A stretch of DNA of 37,367 nucleotides from Treponema sp. (GCA_014803985.1 JAAVAO010000032.1:1-37367); one strand, 5' to 3'. Positions 8,427 through 16,613 are shown, counted from the stretch's first letter. The notes: a model not told the origin generated them from the sequence alone. A program made the numbers and translations.

Positions 8427-8742
8427 ACAGACAGTGTATCAGAAAACAAAAAAAAACAAAATCTCTTTACAGAAAATGAAGGCTTCATCACGAAAAAGCA
8501 ATGCGGCATCGTGAAAGGCATTGCACCTCGCCTATCAATTGCCGTTTCCGCTTGAAACTTCGCGCTATGCACTTGTTGCGAAAGCATTTCGGTGCTTAAA
8601 ATTGAGCAGGGAAAGCAAGCGCATTGGAGGCTTTGAAAATCCTTATCTAAAAAGAGAAGTAAATATAATACGTTTTTTGTTGTGCATTTTTTTTATATTC
8701 TGTATAATATATATGAGAAAAAATCTCACAGAGGTTATTGAT
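8427..8742. other. Intergenic region upstream of the RloAB-like operon
   Basis: This 316-bp gap contains the rloA-like promoter at its right end and short inverted repeats around 8488-8525 (TCACGA/TCGTGA and GCAATGC/GCATTGC). The frame of the downstream ATPase stays open through 8521-8742, giving a peptide with RCLKLSRESKRIGGFENPY. There is no start signal for it, and the promoter and ribosome binding site lie after it, so I treat it as non-coding or as debris of an older reading frame. Confidence 0.5.
8680..8708 (+). promoter_or_regulatory. Promoter of the RloAB-like operon
   Basis: TTGTGC (8680-8685) and a consensus TATAAT (8703-8708) with a 17-nt spacer. The predicted transcript starts about 28 nt before the ATG at 8743 and carries GAGG 8 nt upstream of it. 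Confidence 0.7.
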
Positions 8743-10020
8743 ATGTTAAAAGAGTTTTCTGTTAGCAATTTTAAATCTATCAATGGTGAAATATTTTTCA
8801 GTATGGAATCTGATTCTAATAGAGTTAGTGAGTTCCCTGAACATCTAATCTCGGTTAACAATAACAAGTTGTTAAAAGTTTCTTCAATGTATGGTCCGAA
8901 TGGCGGAGGAAAAACAAATATTTTAAAGGCATTGTCTTTAGTTAAGGTTGTTGTTACTTCTGGGGAGGAAACAATGATAATTCCTGCTCAATATGACTGC
9001 GCATTTTCTGAAGATGATGTTATAAAAGAAACAGTATTTTTTGTTGACGAAGAATACGAATATGGATATCAATTTGAAATTAAATTTAAAATTGAAGAAC
9101 GTCAAGAAACAGATTTTTTAAGAGAACGAAGGACAAATTATTATGCGGTTGTAGAAATAGTAAACGAAGCTGTTTCATACAAGAAAAAAAATGAAGAGGG
9201 TTATATTGCTTTGTTAGAAAGAAATAAAGAAGGATATATCAAAAGTGAGTATTTGAATAATTTTATTCTTAATATTCAATTATCAAAAAACAATTCAATC
9301 TTAAAACATATTTATAATAATTTTGCTAACAATGATTCACAAATTGAAGAATTAAATGTTATAAAAAATTTGTATAACCAAATTGTTAGTATAACTAATC
9401 TAGATCCTCTTAGAATGATAAGCCCCAATGATTTGGATTTTATAGATATAAATAAAAACAGTTTAATTGAATTGTTAAATAGGGTAGATATAAATATAAA
9501 AGACATAAAAGTGTATCCAGAACAAAGAGATCAAGTAGTTTTTGTTAGAGAGTTATTAGTTAGCGATAAACCAATTACGACGGAAATAAGTTTAAGGCAG
9601 GAATCCAGTGGCACAATTAAGGCATTTTTCATTTTTGTAGATGTATTAAAAAGTATTAAATCAAATAAAATTTTTTATTGTAATGACATGAACTCTTTTC
9701 TACATCCCAAAATGTATAGAGCAATAATTGAACTGTTTAATTCGGATCTTAATAAAAATTCACAATTGATATTTAACACGCACGATATCTTAAATATGAA
9801 TAACACTTTATTCAGAAGAGACGAGATTTGGTTTGTTTTTAGGGATGAAAATTACTCAACAAAACTTATTTCATTATCAAATATTGTTAATTATAAAGGT
9901 GAGCAAGTTAGAAAAGATGCTAAATTTTATAAGCAATATTTGGAAGGTAAATTTGGCGCAGACCCATTTATAAAGCAAGGATTAAATTGGGGCGAGGTAA
10001 TAAATGATGGAACCAATTAA
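8743..10020 (+). CDS. RloA-like AAA ATPase of an anti-phage pair
   Basis: A 425-residue ATPase of the AAA_15/AAA_21 (RloA, AbiLii, AriA-like) group that pairs with Toprim-like partners in abortive-infection systems. The N-terminus MLKEFSVSNFKSI is typical. Walker A is GPNGGGKT (residues 51-58), the signature-like motif is RQESSGT, and the switch histidine is His347 in NTHD. The Walker B site reads YCNDMNSFLHP, so the usual Asp-Glu aligns with Asn314-Asp315, which is unusual. The ATG at 8743 is set by GAGG and the promoter. The gene is strongly AT-rich compared with its neighbours, consistent with acquisition by transfer. It overlaps the next gene by 17 nt. Confidence 0.88.
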   Translation: MLKEFSVSNFKSINGEIFFSMESDSNRVSEFPEHLISVNNNKLLKVSSMYGPNGGGKTNILKALSLVKVVVTSGEETMIIPAQYDCAFSEDDVIKETVFFVDEEYEYGYQFEIKFKIEERQETDFLRERRTNYYAVVEIVNEAVSYKKKNEEGYIALLERNKEGYIKSEYLNNFILNIQLSKNNSILKHIYNNFANNDSQIEELNVIKNLYNQIVSITNLDPLRMISPNDLDFIDINKNSLIELLNRVDINIKDIKVYPEQRDQVVFVRELLVSDKPITTEISLRQESSGTIKAFFIFVDVLKSIKSNKIFYCNDMNSFLHPKMYRAIIELFNSDLNKNSQLIFNTHDILNMNNTLFRRDEIWFVFRDENYSTKLISLSNIVNYKGEQVRKDAKFYKQYLEGKFGADPFIKQGLNWGEVINDGTN

Positions 10021-10714
10021 ACCCAGGGGACGAAAAAACTTTCCTGATGAACTACGTCAATTCGGTTACCATATTGTTTATTCTGAAGGCACCAAGACAG
10101 AACCTCTATATGTGGATAGTATCAAGAAGGCTATTGCTAATAAATACAGATGCAATCCTAATGACATTGAAATAATAGCCGCGAGTAAAAAAAGCTATAA
10201 TACAATTGGACTTGTAAACTACGCAATAAATGACATAGCCAAGCGATTAAGGGCAGGAAGTTCAATCGATCATGTTTGGATCATGTTCGATAAAGATTCA
10301 TTTCCTGAAGGGGACTTTAATGCAGCAAATAATTTGATAAATTCTAAAAATAACTCTTCCAATATAAATTCTGATGGCTTCAACTATGATAAAGAGACGG
10401 GGATTTGTTGGCATTCTTGCTGGTCAAATGAAGCATTTGAACTTTGGCTTTGTCAATATTTTAACTATTATAGTATTCCTCATTCTAGGAAAGATTATAT
10501 TTCATATTTACAGAGCATTAAACAATTAAAAAATAGTGGCGTAATATACAAAAAGAATATGAAAGGCATTCATCAAATTTTTGAAAAATGTGGCGGATCA
10601 ATTGATAAAGCAATAAAAAATGCAAAAAAACTTTGTAAAATAAATGGATTTAATAATCCTTCAACAGAAATGTACCTATTTGCAGAATATTTTAATCCAT
10701 ACATGAAACAGTAA
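10004..10714 (+). CDS. RloB-like Toprim-fold protein of an anti-phage pair
   Basis: A 236-residue protein of the RloB family, the usual partner of RloA-like ATPases. Family motifs are visible: YSEGTKTEPLY (residues 26-36, with the Toprim-like Glu28), an aspartate pair in FDKD (Asp96 and Asp98), and SNEAFELWL (residues 141-149). In related systems the Toprim partner is the nuclease or toxin effector released by the ATPase on phage sensing; that role here is inferred. The ATG at 10004 has GAGG 6 nt upstream inside the preceding gene; ATG at 10007 is an alternative. Coupled translation with the ATPase gene is likely. Confidence 0.88.
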   Translation: MMEPIKPRGRKNFPDELRQFGYHIVYSEGTKTEPLYVDSIKKAIANKYRCNPNDIEIIAASKKSYNTIGLVNYAINDIAKRLRAGSSIDHVWIMFDKDSFPEGDFNAANNLINSKNNSSNINSDGFNYDKETGICWHSCWSNEAFELWLCQYFNYYSIPHSRKDYISYLQSIKQLKNSGVIYKKNMKGIHQIFEKCGGSIDKAIKNAKKLCKINGFNNPSTEMYLFAEYFNPYMKQ

Positions 10715-10722
10715 AATGCAAT

Positions 10723-10753
10723 CGGCGGAAAGTCGAAAAACGCTCCGCCGTTT
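10723..10753. terminator. Terminator between convergent RloB-like and XRE genes
   Basis: CGGCGGA (10723-10729) pairs perfectly with TCCGCCG (10744-10750), followed by TTT. The T-run is short and the loop is 14 nt, so it is a modest terminator, placed right after the RloB-like stop and immediately before the XRE stop on the other strand. Confidence 0.55.
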
Positions 10754-11056
10754 CTATATCGTTTTTAAAAAGTTCATAAGCAGTGTCTGTTGATTGGGCG
10801 TTAATCGTGAAATCAGTGTTTGAATGGTGGCATTAAGTTCCTTTTGCTCCTCGGACTCGCGGAAGAATTCTGCAAGAGTAATTCCTAACCCAAAGCAAAT
10901 GTAATCCAAATACTCAACAGTAGGACAACGCTCGCCGTTTTCAAGTTTATCAATATACGTTGGCGAAACTCCTGCAAGGTTAGCCAGCGTATTCTTCTTT
11001 AAGTTTTTCTGTTCGCGCAAATACTTAATACGCTTGCCGACTTCTTCCGCTGTCAT
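10754..11056 (-). CDS. XRE controller protein of the restriction-modification system
   Basis: A 100-residue Cro/C1-type helix-turn-helix protein: GKRIKYLREQKNLKKNTLANLAGVSPTYIDKLE covers about residues 5-37. It is divergent from the methyltransferase genes, the typical position of controller (C) proteins that delay restriction until methylation is complete. The ATG at 11056 has GAGG 6 nt upstream and is preferred to the in-frame TTG at 11068. The intergenic region contains repeated TAAACTATTG half-sites, the expected layout for autoregulation plus control of the divergent operon. It ends in TAG. Confidence 0.85.
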   Translation of the reverse strand: MTAEEVGKRIKYLREQKNLKKNTLANLAGVSPTYIDKLENGERCPTVEYLDYICFGLGITLAEFFRESEEQKELNATIQTLISRLTPNQQTLLMNFLKTI

Positions 11057-11071
11057 TGTAAACCTCAAAAT

Positions 11072-11172
11072 TAAACTATTGTATATAGTTTATGTTAATT
11101 TTGGGATTGATATTTAAACTATTGGGTCGATTTACAAAGACGATTGTATTACAATACCTATACAATAGTTTA
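11072..11172. promoter_or_regulatory. Repeated operator sites between controller and methyltransferase genes
   Basis: TAAACTAT-N5-ATAGTTTA at 11072-11092 is a perfect 8-bp-arm inverted repeat. TAAACTATTG recurs at 11115-11124, and its reverse complement CAATAGTTTA at 11163-11172. A separate 13-bp palindrome, ATTGTATTACAAT, lies at 11143-11155. The sites span the whole divergent control region, so the controller probably binds several half-sites and regulates both directions. Confidence 0.65.
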
Positions 11173-11186
11173 AAATACAAATAGTT

Positions 11187-11837
11187 ATGACAACCCACGA
11201 AAAACAGACAAAATCGAAAAGCCGAGTGCGCAATCATGGAGAAGTGTTCACGGCGGAAAGAGAAGTAAACGCAATGCTCGACCTCGTTAAAAACGAAACA
11301 GAGCGCATTGACAGCCGCTTTCTTGAACCCGCATGCGGCAACGGTAATTTTCTTATAAAAATACTCGAACGCAAACTAAACGTTGTAGATAGAGCATACA
11401 AGCGCAGTCAGTGGGATTGGGAAATCCACGCAATGGTTGCGGCAGCAAGCCTGTACGGAGTAGAGCTTTTGCCCGACAACGTAGCCGAATGCCAAAACCG
11501 TCTTTTCGATTACTTTAAACAAAGATACAAAACGCTGTACAAAACCAAAATCTCAAACCGCTACCTTGAAAACATTTTGTATATCTTTCAGAAAAATATC
11601 GTTTGCGGTGACGCGCTCACGCTTTTGCAAGCAGACGGCACGCCAATAATCTTTTGCGAATGGGGATTTGCGGGAAGCAAAGTTACCCGAAGAGATTTCA
11701 CAATGAGTAACCTTTTGGAAAGCAGTCAAAAGCAGTCGCAAGACACGTTGTTCGCCATGCAGCCCGAAGAAAAATTGCCCGTACCCGTAAGGCAATACCC
11801 CGCCGTAAGTTACTTGGAGATAAAAAACCATGCTTAA
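11187..11837 (+). CDS. DNA methyltransferase subunit with motif I only
   Basis: A 216-residue protein with the S-adenosylmethionine-binding motif FLEPACGNGNFL (residues 45-56), preceded by HGEVFTAEREVNAML, which is typical of N6-adenine methyltransferases that start with a GEVFTP block. It has no NPPY catalytic motif. At the expected distance it has FCEWGF, then RRDFTM, a pattern I associate with small methyltransferase-like subunits of restriction operons. It may therefore be a non-catalytic partner of the next gene, with which it overlaps by 8 nt. The gene begins after the operator cluster. Confidence 0.8.
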   Translation: MTTHEKQTKSKSRVRNHGEVFTAEREVNAMLDLVKNETERIDSRFLEPACGNGNFLIKILERKLNVVDRAYKRSQWDWEIHAMVAAASLYGVELLPDNVAECQNRLFDYFKQRYKTLYKTKISNRYLENILYIFQKNIVCGDALTLLQADGTPIIFCEWGFAGSKVTRRDFTMSNLLESSQKQSQDTLFAMQPEEKLPVPVRQYPAVSYLEIKNHA

Positions 11838-13359
11838 ACCCAAATACAACCCCGACGTGTTGAGTTGTCTAGCTAACCTTTCAAACGACGAAGTTTTCAC
11901 GCCGCCCGATTTGGCAAACGCAATGCTTGATACTCTTCCCAAAGAGATATGGCAGGACGAAAACGCAACTTTTTTAGACCCGTGTTGTAAGTCGGGCATG
12001 TTTTTACGGGAAATGGCAAAGCGGCTTATCGCTGGCTTAAAGGACAAAATCCCCGATGAGCAACAGCGTGTAGACCACATATTCAAGAATCAACTTTACG
12101 GAATATCCATAACCGAAATGACGGGGATGCTTTCGCGGCGAAGTGTATATTGCTCAAAACACGCTAATGGCACATATTCGGTGTGTACCAAGTTCACAGA
12201 CGAAAGCGGCAATATCATTTTCAACGAAATAAAGCACACCTTTAAAAACGGCAGATGCGAATTTTGCGGCGCGGCAGAAATCGTATACGGCGAAAAGGTA
12301 AGGGTCAATTTAGAGAGTCACGCATACCAGTTTATACACACTTTAAACGCAGAGGAAATTTTCAATATGAAGTTTGACGTAATAATCGGCAATCCGCCGT
12401 ATCAGTTGTCGGATGGTGGAAATGGTGCGAGTGCAAAGCCGATTTATCAAAATTTTGTATCACAAGCAAAAAAACTAAAACCTAGATTTCTTGTAATGAT
12501 TATTCCTGCCCGTTGGTATAGTGGAGGTAAAGGACTTGATGAGTTTCGTGAAAGTATGTTGAACGATAAACATATAAGAGTATTACAAGATTATTTTGAC
12601 TCAACACTTTGTTTCCCAGGAGTTGATATATCAGGAGGGGTTTGTTATTTCTTATGGGATAGGGACAACCCAGGCAAGTGTAAAGTAATATCTACCAGAA
12701 AAGATAAAGAAACAGTCGAAGAAAGGTTCTTATTAATTGACAAAGAAAAGACATTTATAAGATTTAATGAAAGCGTAGAAATTGTAGAAAAAATTCAAAA
12801 CTTGCACGAGAAATCTTTTAGTACTATTGTTAGTTCGCGCAAACCTTTTGGTTTAACTACATCAGTAAGATTAAATAAATACGGCAACGAGGATTCTGTA
12901 TATGTTTATGCTTATCCTAAAAATGGATACATAGAAAAAGTAAATATATATTCTAATATTGAAGCGGTAAGTCAATATAAAGTTTTTATTGCAAAAGCAT
13001 ACGGCGAAAGAGGTGATTTCCCCTATTTGGTTTTTGGCAAGCCATTTTTGGGTGAGCCAAATTCTTGTTGTTCTGAAACGTATTTATTAATAGGGGCAAC
13101 AGATAATAAATCGGAAGCGGAAAATATAATTAGCTATATAAAAACAAAATTTTTCAGATTTTTTGTATTGTTAAAAAAGAATACTCAAAATGCGGCGAGA
13201 ACTGTTTATGAATTCGTACCTATGCAAGACTTTACCGAAAACTCTGACATATCCTGGCATCAATCAATAAACGACATTGACAAACAACTCTATAAAAAAT
13301 ACGGCTTGTCAAATGAAGAAATTCAATTTATTGAAAGCATGATTAGACCAATGGAGTAA
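11830..13359 (+). CDS. Eco57I-type N6-adenine DNA methyltransferase
   Basis: A 509-residue modification enzyme. Residues 20-30 read NDEVFTPPDLA, motif I is FLDPCCKSGMFL, and the catalytic motif IV is NPPY at residues 188-191. Between them a Cys4 set (Cys108, Cys119, Cys143, Cys146) looks like an inserted zinc ribbon. The region after NPPYQ, about residues 195-470, should hold the target-recognition domain. Base composition changes abruptly there, from about 47 percent GC to stretches as low as 18 percent, then recovers near the end. The restriction gene starts 2 nt after the stop. The target sequence cannot be predicted by eye. Confidence 0.88.
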   Translation: MLKPKYNPDVLSCLANLSNDEVFTPPDLANAMLDTLPKEIWQDENATFLDPCCKSGMFLREMAKRLIAGLKDKIPDEQQRVDHIFKNQLYGISITEMTGMLSRRSVYCSKHANGTYSVCTKFTDESGNIIFNEIKHTFKNGRCEFCGAAEIVYGEKVRVNLESHAYQFIHTLNAEEIFNMKFDVIIGNPPYQLSDGGNGASAKPIYQNFVSQAKKLKPRFLVMIIPARWYSGGKGLDEFRESMLNDKHIRVLQDYFDSTLCFPGVDISGGVCYFLWDRDNPGKCKVISTRKDKETVEERFLLIDKEKTFIRFNESVEIVEKIQNLHEKSFSTIVSSRKPFGLTTSVRLNKYGNEDSVYVYAYPKNGYIEKVNIYSNIEAVSQYKVFIAKAYGERGDFPYLVFGKPFLGEPNSCCSETYLLIGATDNKSEAENIISYIKTKFFRFFVLLKKNTQNAARTVYEFVPMQDFTENSDISWHQSINDIDKQLYKKYGLSNEEIQFIESMIRPME

Positions 13360-13361
13360 GT

Positions 13362-15839
13362 ATGCCGCAAGAATTTTTTCCGAACAGACCAAAAAGCACA
13401 CCGCAGATTTACGCTTACAGTGATACGCAATTTCCGAATATGCTAAAAGTGGGCTATACCACGAAAGACGTGGAAGAGCGTGTTGCAGAACAGTACCCGA
13501 CGCTTACGCCCGAAAAATCTTACAAAATTAAATACGTTGCACCCGCAATGAAAAATGACGGCACAACTTTTACCGATCACGATGTGCATAAAATTTTGAG
13601 AAAGAAGGGATTTTCAAATCCTAACGGCGAATGGTTCAAATGTACGGTTGCAGACGTTCAGGCGGCAATATATGCCGTTAAATCGGGAAAAGCCAATATA
13701 GAAAATCGCAATCAGACTTTTGCTATGCGTCCCGAACAAAAAGAGGCGGTGCAGAAAACAGCGGACTATTTCCTTGAATATATGACCGATGGAAATAGCA
13801 AGCCGCCTCACTTCTTATGGAATTGTAAAATGCGTTTCGGCAAAACTTTTGCGACTTATCAACTTGCCAAAGAGTTGGGCTTTACCAAAATTTTAGTCCT
13901 CACGTTCAAGCCCGCCGTGCAGAGTGCGTGGGAAGAAGATTTGCTCTCTCACGTCGATTTTGAAAGCTGGCAATTTATTGCGAGAGGCGGTCTTACTTAT
14001 GAACAGATAGACCACGACAAGCCTTTTGTCTGCTTTGCATCTTTTCAAGATTTTTTAGGCAAGAATAAGGCAGGTGGTATCAAGTTGAAAAATGAATGGG
14101 CGCATACCATTTTATGGGATATGGTTGTGTTTGACGAGTATCACTACGGCGCGTGGCGCGAGAATGCGAAAGAGCTTTTTGAAGCGGAGGACGGCAGGGA
14201 AAGCAAAGCCGAGGACGGCGGACAAGAGTTCTTTAACGAGGATTATATGCCCATATCAACGCGGTCGTATCTGTATTTGTCTGGAACGCCTTTCCGCGCT
14301 ATTTCTTCGGGCGAATTTATCGAGGAACAGATTTACAACTGGACGTATTCGGACGAGCAGCGCGAAAAGCAAAACTGGGATTCATCCGCAGGGCAAAACC
14401 CCTATACCAGTCTGCCGAGAATGGTTTTATTAACCTATCAGTTGCCCGAAAGCATAGCACACATTGCATCAGGCGGGGAGTTTGACGAGTTCGATTTAAA
14501 CGTGTTCTTTTCCGCCGAAGGCGATGGAGATTTTGCGCACTTCAAGTACGAGGACGAAGTGCAGAAGTGGCTGGACTTAATCCGTGGCAACTACCTTGAA
14601 ACGACAATAGACAACTTGCGTTTGGGTGCGAAAAAGCCGCCCTTGCCGTTCAGCAACGGACAACTTTTGAATTTGCTTTCGCATACGTTTTGGTTTTTGC
14701 CGAGCGTTTCGGCGTGTTACGCAATGCGCAATCTTTTGTCGCAAAGGCAGAATAAGTTCTATCACGATTACAATGTGGTGGTTTGCGCGGGCGCACAGGC
14801 GGGAATCGGCTTGAATGCATTGCCACCCGTAAAGCAGGCAATGGAAGATCCGCTTTCTTCAAAGTCGATTACGCTTTCTTGCGGCAAGCTAATTACGGGT
14901 GTTACCGTAAAACCGTGGACAGGTATTTTTATGCTGCGCAATCTGACAAGCCCCGAAACATATTTTCAAGCGGCATTCCGTGTGCAGTCGCCGTGGACGG
15001 TAAAAAGCGAAATAAACCCGAACGAGGAAGAGATTATCAAGCAAGAGTGTTACGTTTTCGACTTTGCGCCCGAACGCGCATTGAAGCAGATTGCCGATTA
15101 TTCCTGCCGGCTGAACGTGGACGAAGTGAATCCCGAAAAAAAGGTTGCCGAGTTTATCAAGTTTTTGCCCGTGCTTGCCTACGACGGAAGTTCTATGAAG
15201 CAGATTGACGCGGCGGGTATTCTTGATATTGCAATGAGCGGAACGACAGCAACGCTGCTTGCACGGCGGTGGGAGTCGGCTTTGCTTGTAAACGTGGATA
15301 ATCTTACGCTTGCCCGGCTTATGGCAAACGAACAGGCGATGAATGCGCTTATGAGTATTGAGGGTTTTCGTTCGCTCAATAACGATTTGGAAACAATTAT
15401 AAACAAGTCGGAAAAGATTAAAAAGGCAAAGGAAAAGGCGAACAGCGAAGAACTGACACAAAAGGAGAAAAAGGAGCTTTCCGACGATGAAAAGGATTAT
15501 AAATCCAAGCGCAAAATAATTCAGGAAAAACTGATCAAATTTGCAACGCGTGTGCCGGTATTTATGTACTTGACTGACTACCGAGAACAGACTTTGAAGG
15601 AAGTTATCACGCAGTTAGAGCCAGGTCTTTTTAAAAAAGTTACGGGCTTGGACGTGAAAGACTTTGAATTGTTGGTTTCGCTTAATGTTTTTAATGGACC
15701 TTTAATGAACGATGCAGTGTTTAAGTTTAAGCGGTATGAAGACAGTTCATTATCTTACACAGGCATTAACCGCCATTCTTCCGACACGGTGGTCGGGGGC
15801 TTTGATACTGTTATTTTGAATGACGGCGAAGGCGCATAA
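13362..15839 (+). CDS. GIY-YIG (T5orf172-like) plus SF2 helicase restriction protein
   Basis: An 825-residue predicted restriction enzyme. Residues 16-94 match a GIY-YIG domain of the T5orf172 type: IYAYS, then KVGYT (29-33), Arg40, and the metal-binding Glu90 in NPNGEWF. An SF2 helicase/translocase follows: Walker A FGKT with Lys161, DEYH box at 258-261, SGTPF near 307, and a motif VI-like QAAFRVQSPW from Gln536. A lysine-rich coiled segment near residues 690-730 precedes a C-terminal domain I do not recognise. Operon context with two methyltransferase genes and a controller supports a restriction role. GC content is clearly higher than that of neighbouring chromosomal genes, suggesting transfer. 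Confidence 0.85.
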   Translation: MPQEFFPNRPKSTPQIYAYSDTQFPNMLKVGYTTKDVEERVAEQYPTLTPEKSYKIKYVAPAMKNDGTTFTDHDVHKILRKKGFSNPNGEWFKCTVADVQAAIYAVKSGKANIENRNQTFAMRPEQKEAVQKTADYFLEYMTDGNSKPPHFLWNCKMRFGKTFATYQLAKELGFTKILVLTFKPAVQSAWEEDLLSHVDFESWQFIARGGLTYEQIDHDKPFVCFASFQDFLGKNKAGGIKLKNEWAHTILWDMVVFDEYHYGAWRENAKELFEAEDGRESKAEDGGQEFFNEDYMPISTRSYLYLSGTPFRAISSGEFIEEQIYNWTYSDEQREKQNWDSSAGQNPYTSLPRMVLLTYQLPESIAHIASGGEFDEFDLNVFFSAEGDGDFAHFKYEDEVQKWLDLIRGNYLETTIDNLRLGAKKPPLPFSNGQLLNLLSHTFWFLPSVSACYAMRNLLSQRQNKFYHDYNVVVCAGAQAGIGLNALPPVKQAMEDPLSSKSITLSCGKLITGVTVKPWTGIFMLRNLTSPETYFQAAFRVQSPWTVKSEINPNEEEIIKQECYVFDFAPERALKQIADYSCRLNVDEVNPEKKVAEFIKFLPVLAYDGSSMKQIDAAGILDIAMSGTTATLLARRWESALLVNVDNLTLARLMANEQAMNALMSIEGFRSLNNDLETIINKSEKIKKAKEKANSEELTQKEKKELSDDEKDYKSKRKIIQEKLIKFATRVPVFMYLTDYREQTLKEVITQLEPGLFKKVTGLDVKDFELLVSLNVFNGPLMNDAVFKFKRYEDSSLSYTGINRHSSDTVVGGFDTVILNDGEGA

Positions 15840-15880
15840 GATGCCTTTGTTTTGCATTTGCAATTACAATCTTGACGATA

Positions 15881-15926
15881 ACAACAAGCCGCCCAAATAT
15901 AAAAGTGTAACACTCAAATTTTGACC
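15881..15926 (+). repeat. Dispersed 46-bp repeat, copy 2
   Basis: Matches the reverse complement of 1204-1249 at 41 of 46 positions. It lies just after the restriction operon. A 27-codon frame from ATG at 15841 reads through it and ends NKPPKYKSVTLKF-stop, parallel to the ending of copy 1, but has no convincing ribosome binding site. Confidence 0.75.
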
Positions 15927-15939
15927 GAGCAAAAAACCC

Positions 15940-15969
15940 TTGCACTATTCTCAAATTCTTTGATATACT
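15940..15969 (+). promoter_or_regulatory. Promoter of the HD-domain gene, probably leaderless
   Basis: TTGCAC (15940-15945) and TATACT (15964-15969) are separated by 18 nt. The ATG at 15975 is only 5 nt after the -10 box, so transcription should begin at or beside the start codon. Confidence 0.6.
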
Positions 15970-15974
15970 ATCCT

Positions 15975-16613
15975 ATGGAAAACACAAAAAATATCTTATC
16001 ACCATTTATCCCGTCGGATTCAGAGCGACTGAACAGCCAGTTGCAATTCACCATTGAAGTTGACAAAATGACACAAATCCTCCGCAGAACACTTTTAACA
16101 GACGGCTCAAGGCGTGAAAACGATGCAGAACATTCGTGGCATATCGCGCTGATGTGTATGCTTTTTGCCGAATATGCCGATGATCCTCCCAATGTGAATC
16201 GCAGCGCGGTTATGTGCATTGTTCATGATTTGATTGAAATTTATGCTGGCGACACATTCGCATTTGACAAAGAGGCAAATAAAAACAAAGAGGAGCGCGA
16301 AAAACTCGCCGCTGACAAACTTTTTTCACAACTCCCTGATGAACAAGCAAAAGAAATCCGCGGACTGTGGGAAGAATTTGATGCAATGAGCAGCGCCGAT
16401 GCAAAATTCGCCGCCTGTATGGATAGGCTTCAACCATTTTTGCACAATACGCTCACACAAGGTCACACATGGGTTTTGTCAGGCGCAAATATAAAAGATG
16501 TGGAAGAGCGTATGCGTCCTGTCAAACTCTATATGCCGAGACTGTGGCAATGGGTTCAAAAAAACATTGAAAACGGCACAGCAAAAGGCTGGATAAAGGA
16601 AGGTTTAAAATAG
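15975..16613 (+). CDS. HD-domain phosphohydrolase (YfbR/HDDC2-like 5'-nucleotidase)
   Basis: A 212-residue HD-superfamily protein likely to dephosphorylate deoxynucleoside monophosphates. The metal-binding residues are visible: His in AEHSWHIAL, the HD pair in CIVHDLIEIYAGD, and a distal Asp in AACMDRLQPFL. The N-terminal QLQFTIEVDKMTQILRRT is the usual lead-in, which supports ATG 15975 over the longer in-frame TTG start. No Shine-Dalgarno sequence is visible and the promoter abuts the ATG. It is followed after 25 nt by a Ham1-like pyrophosphatase, so the pair may form a nucleotide-sanitation unit. Confidence 0.88.
   Translation: MENTKNILSPFIPSDSERLNSQLQFTIEVDKMTQILRRTLLTDGSRRENDAEHSWHIALMCMLFAEYADDPPNVNRSAVMCIVHDLIEIYAGDTFAFDKEANKNKEEREKLAADKLFSQLPDEQAKEIRGLWEEFDAMSSADAKFAACMDRLQPFLHNTLTQGHTWVLSGANIKDVEERMRPVKLYMPRLWQWVQKNIENGTAKGWIKEGLK

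Noticed and set aside
8521..8742. N-terminal extension of the RloA-like ATPase
   Set aside because: The promoter at 8680-8708 and the ribosome binding site before ATG 8743 lie inside it, and family members begin at MLKEFSVSNFKS.
15841..15924. A 27-codon small protein after the restriction gene
   Set aside because: No ribosome binding site, and half of it is the dispersed repeat; kept only as a repeat with a coding-like tail.
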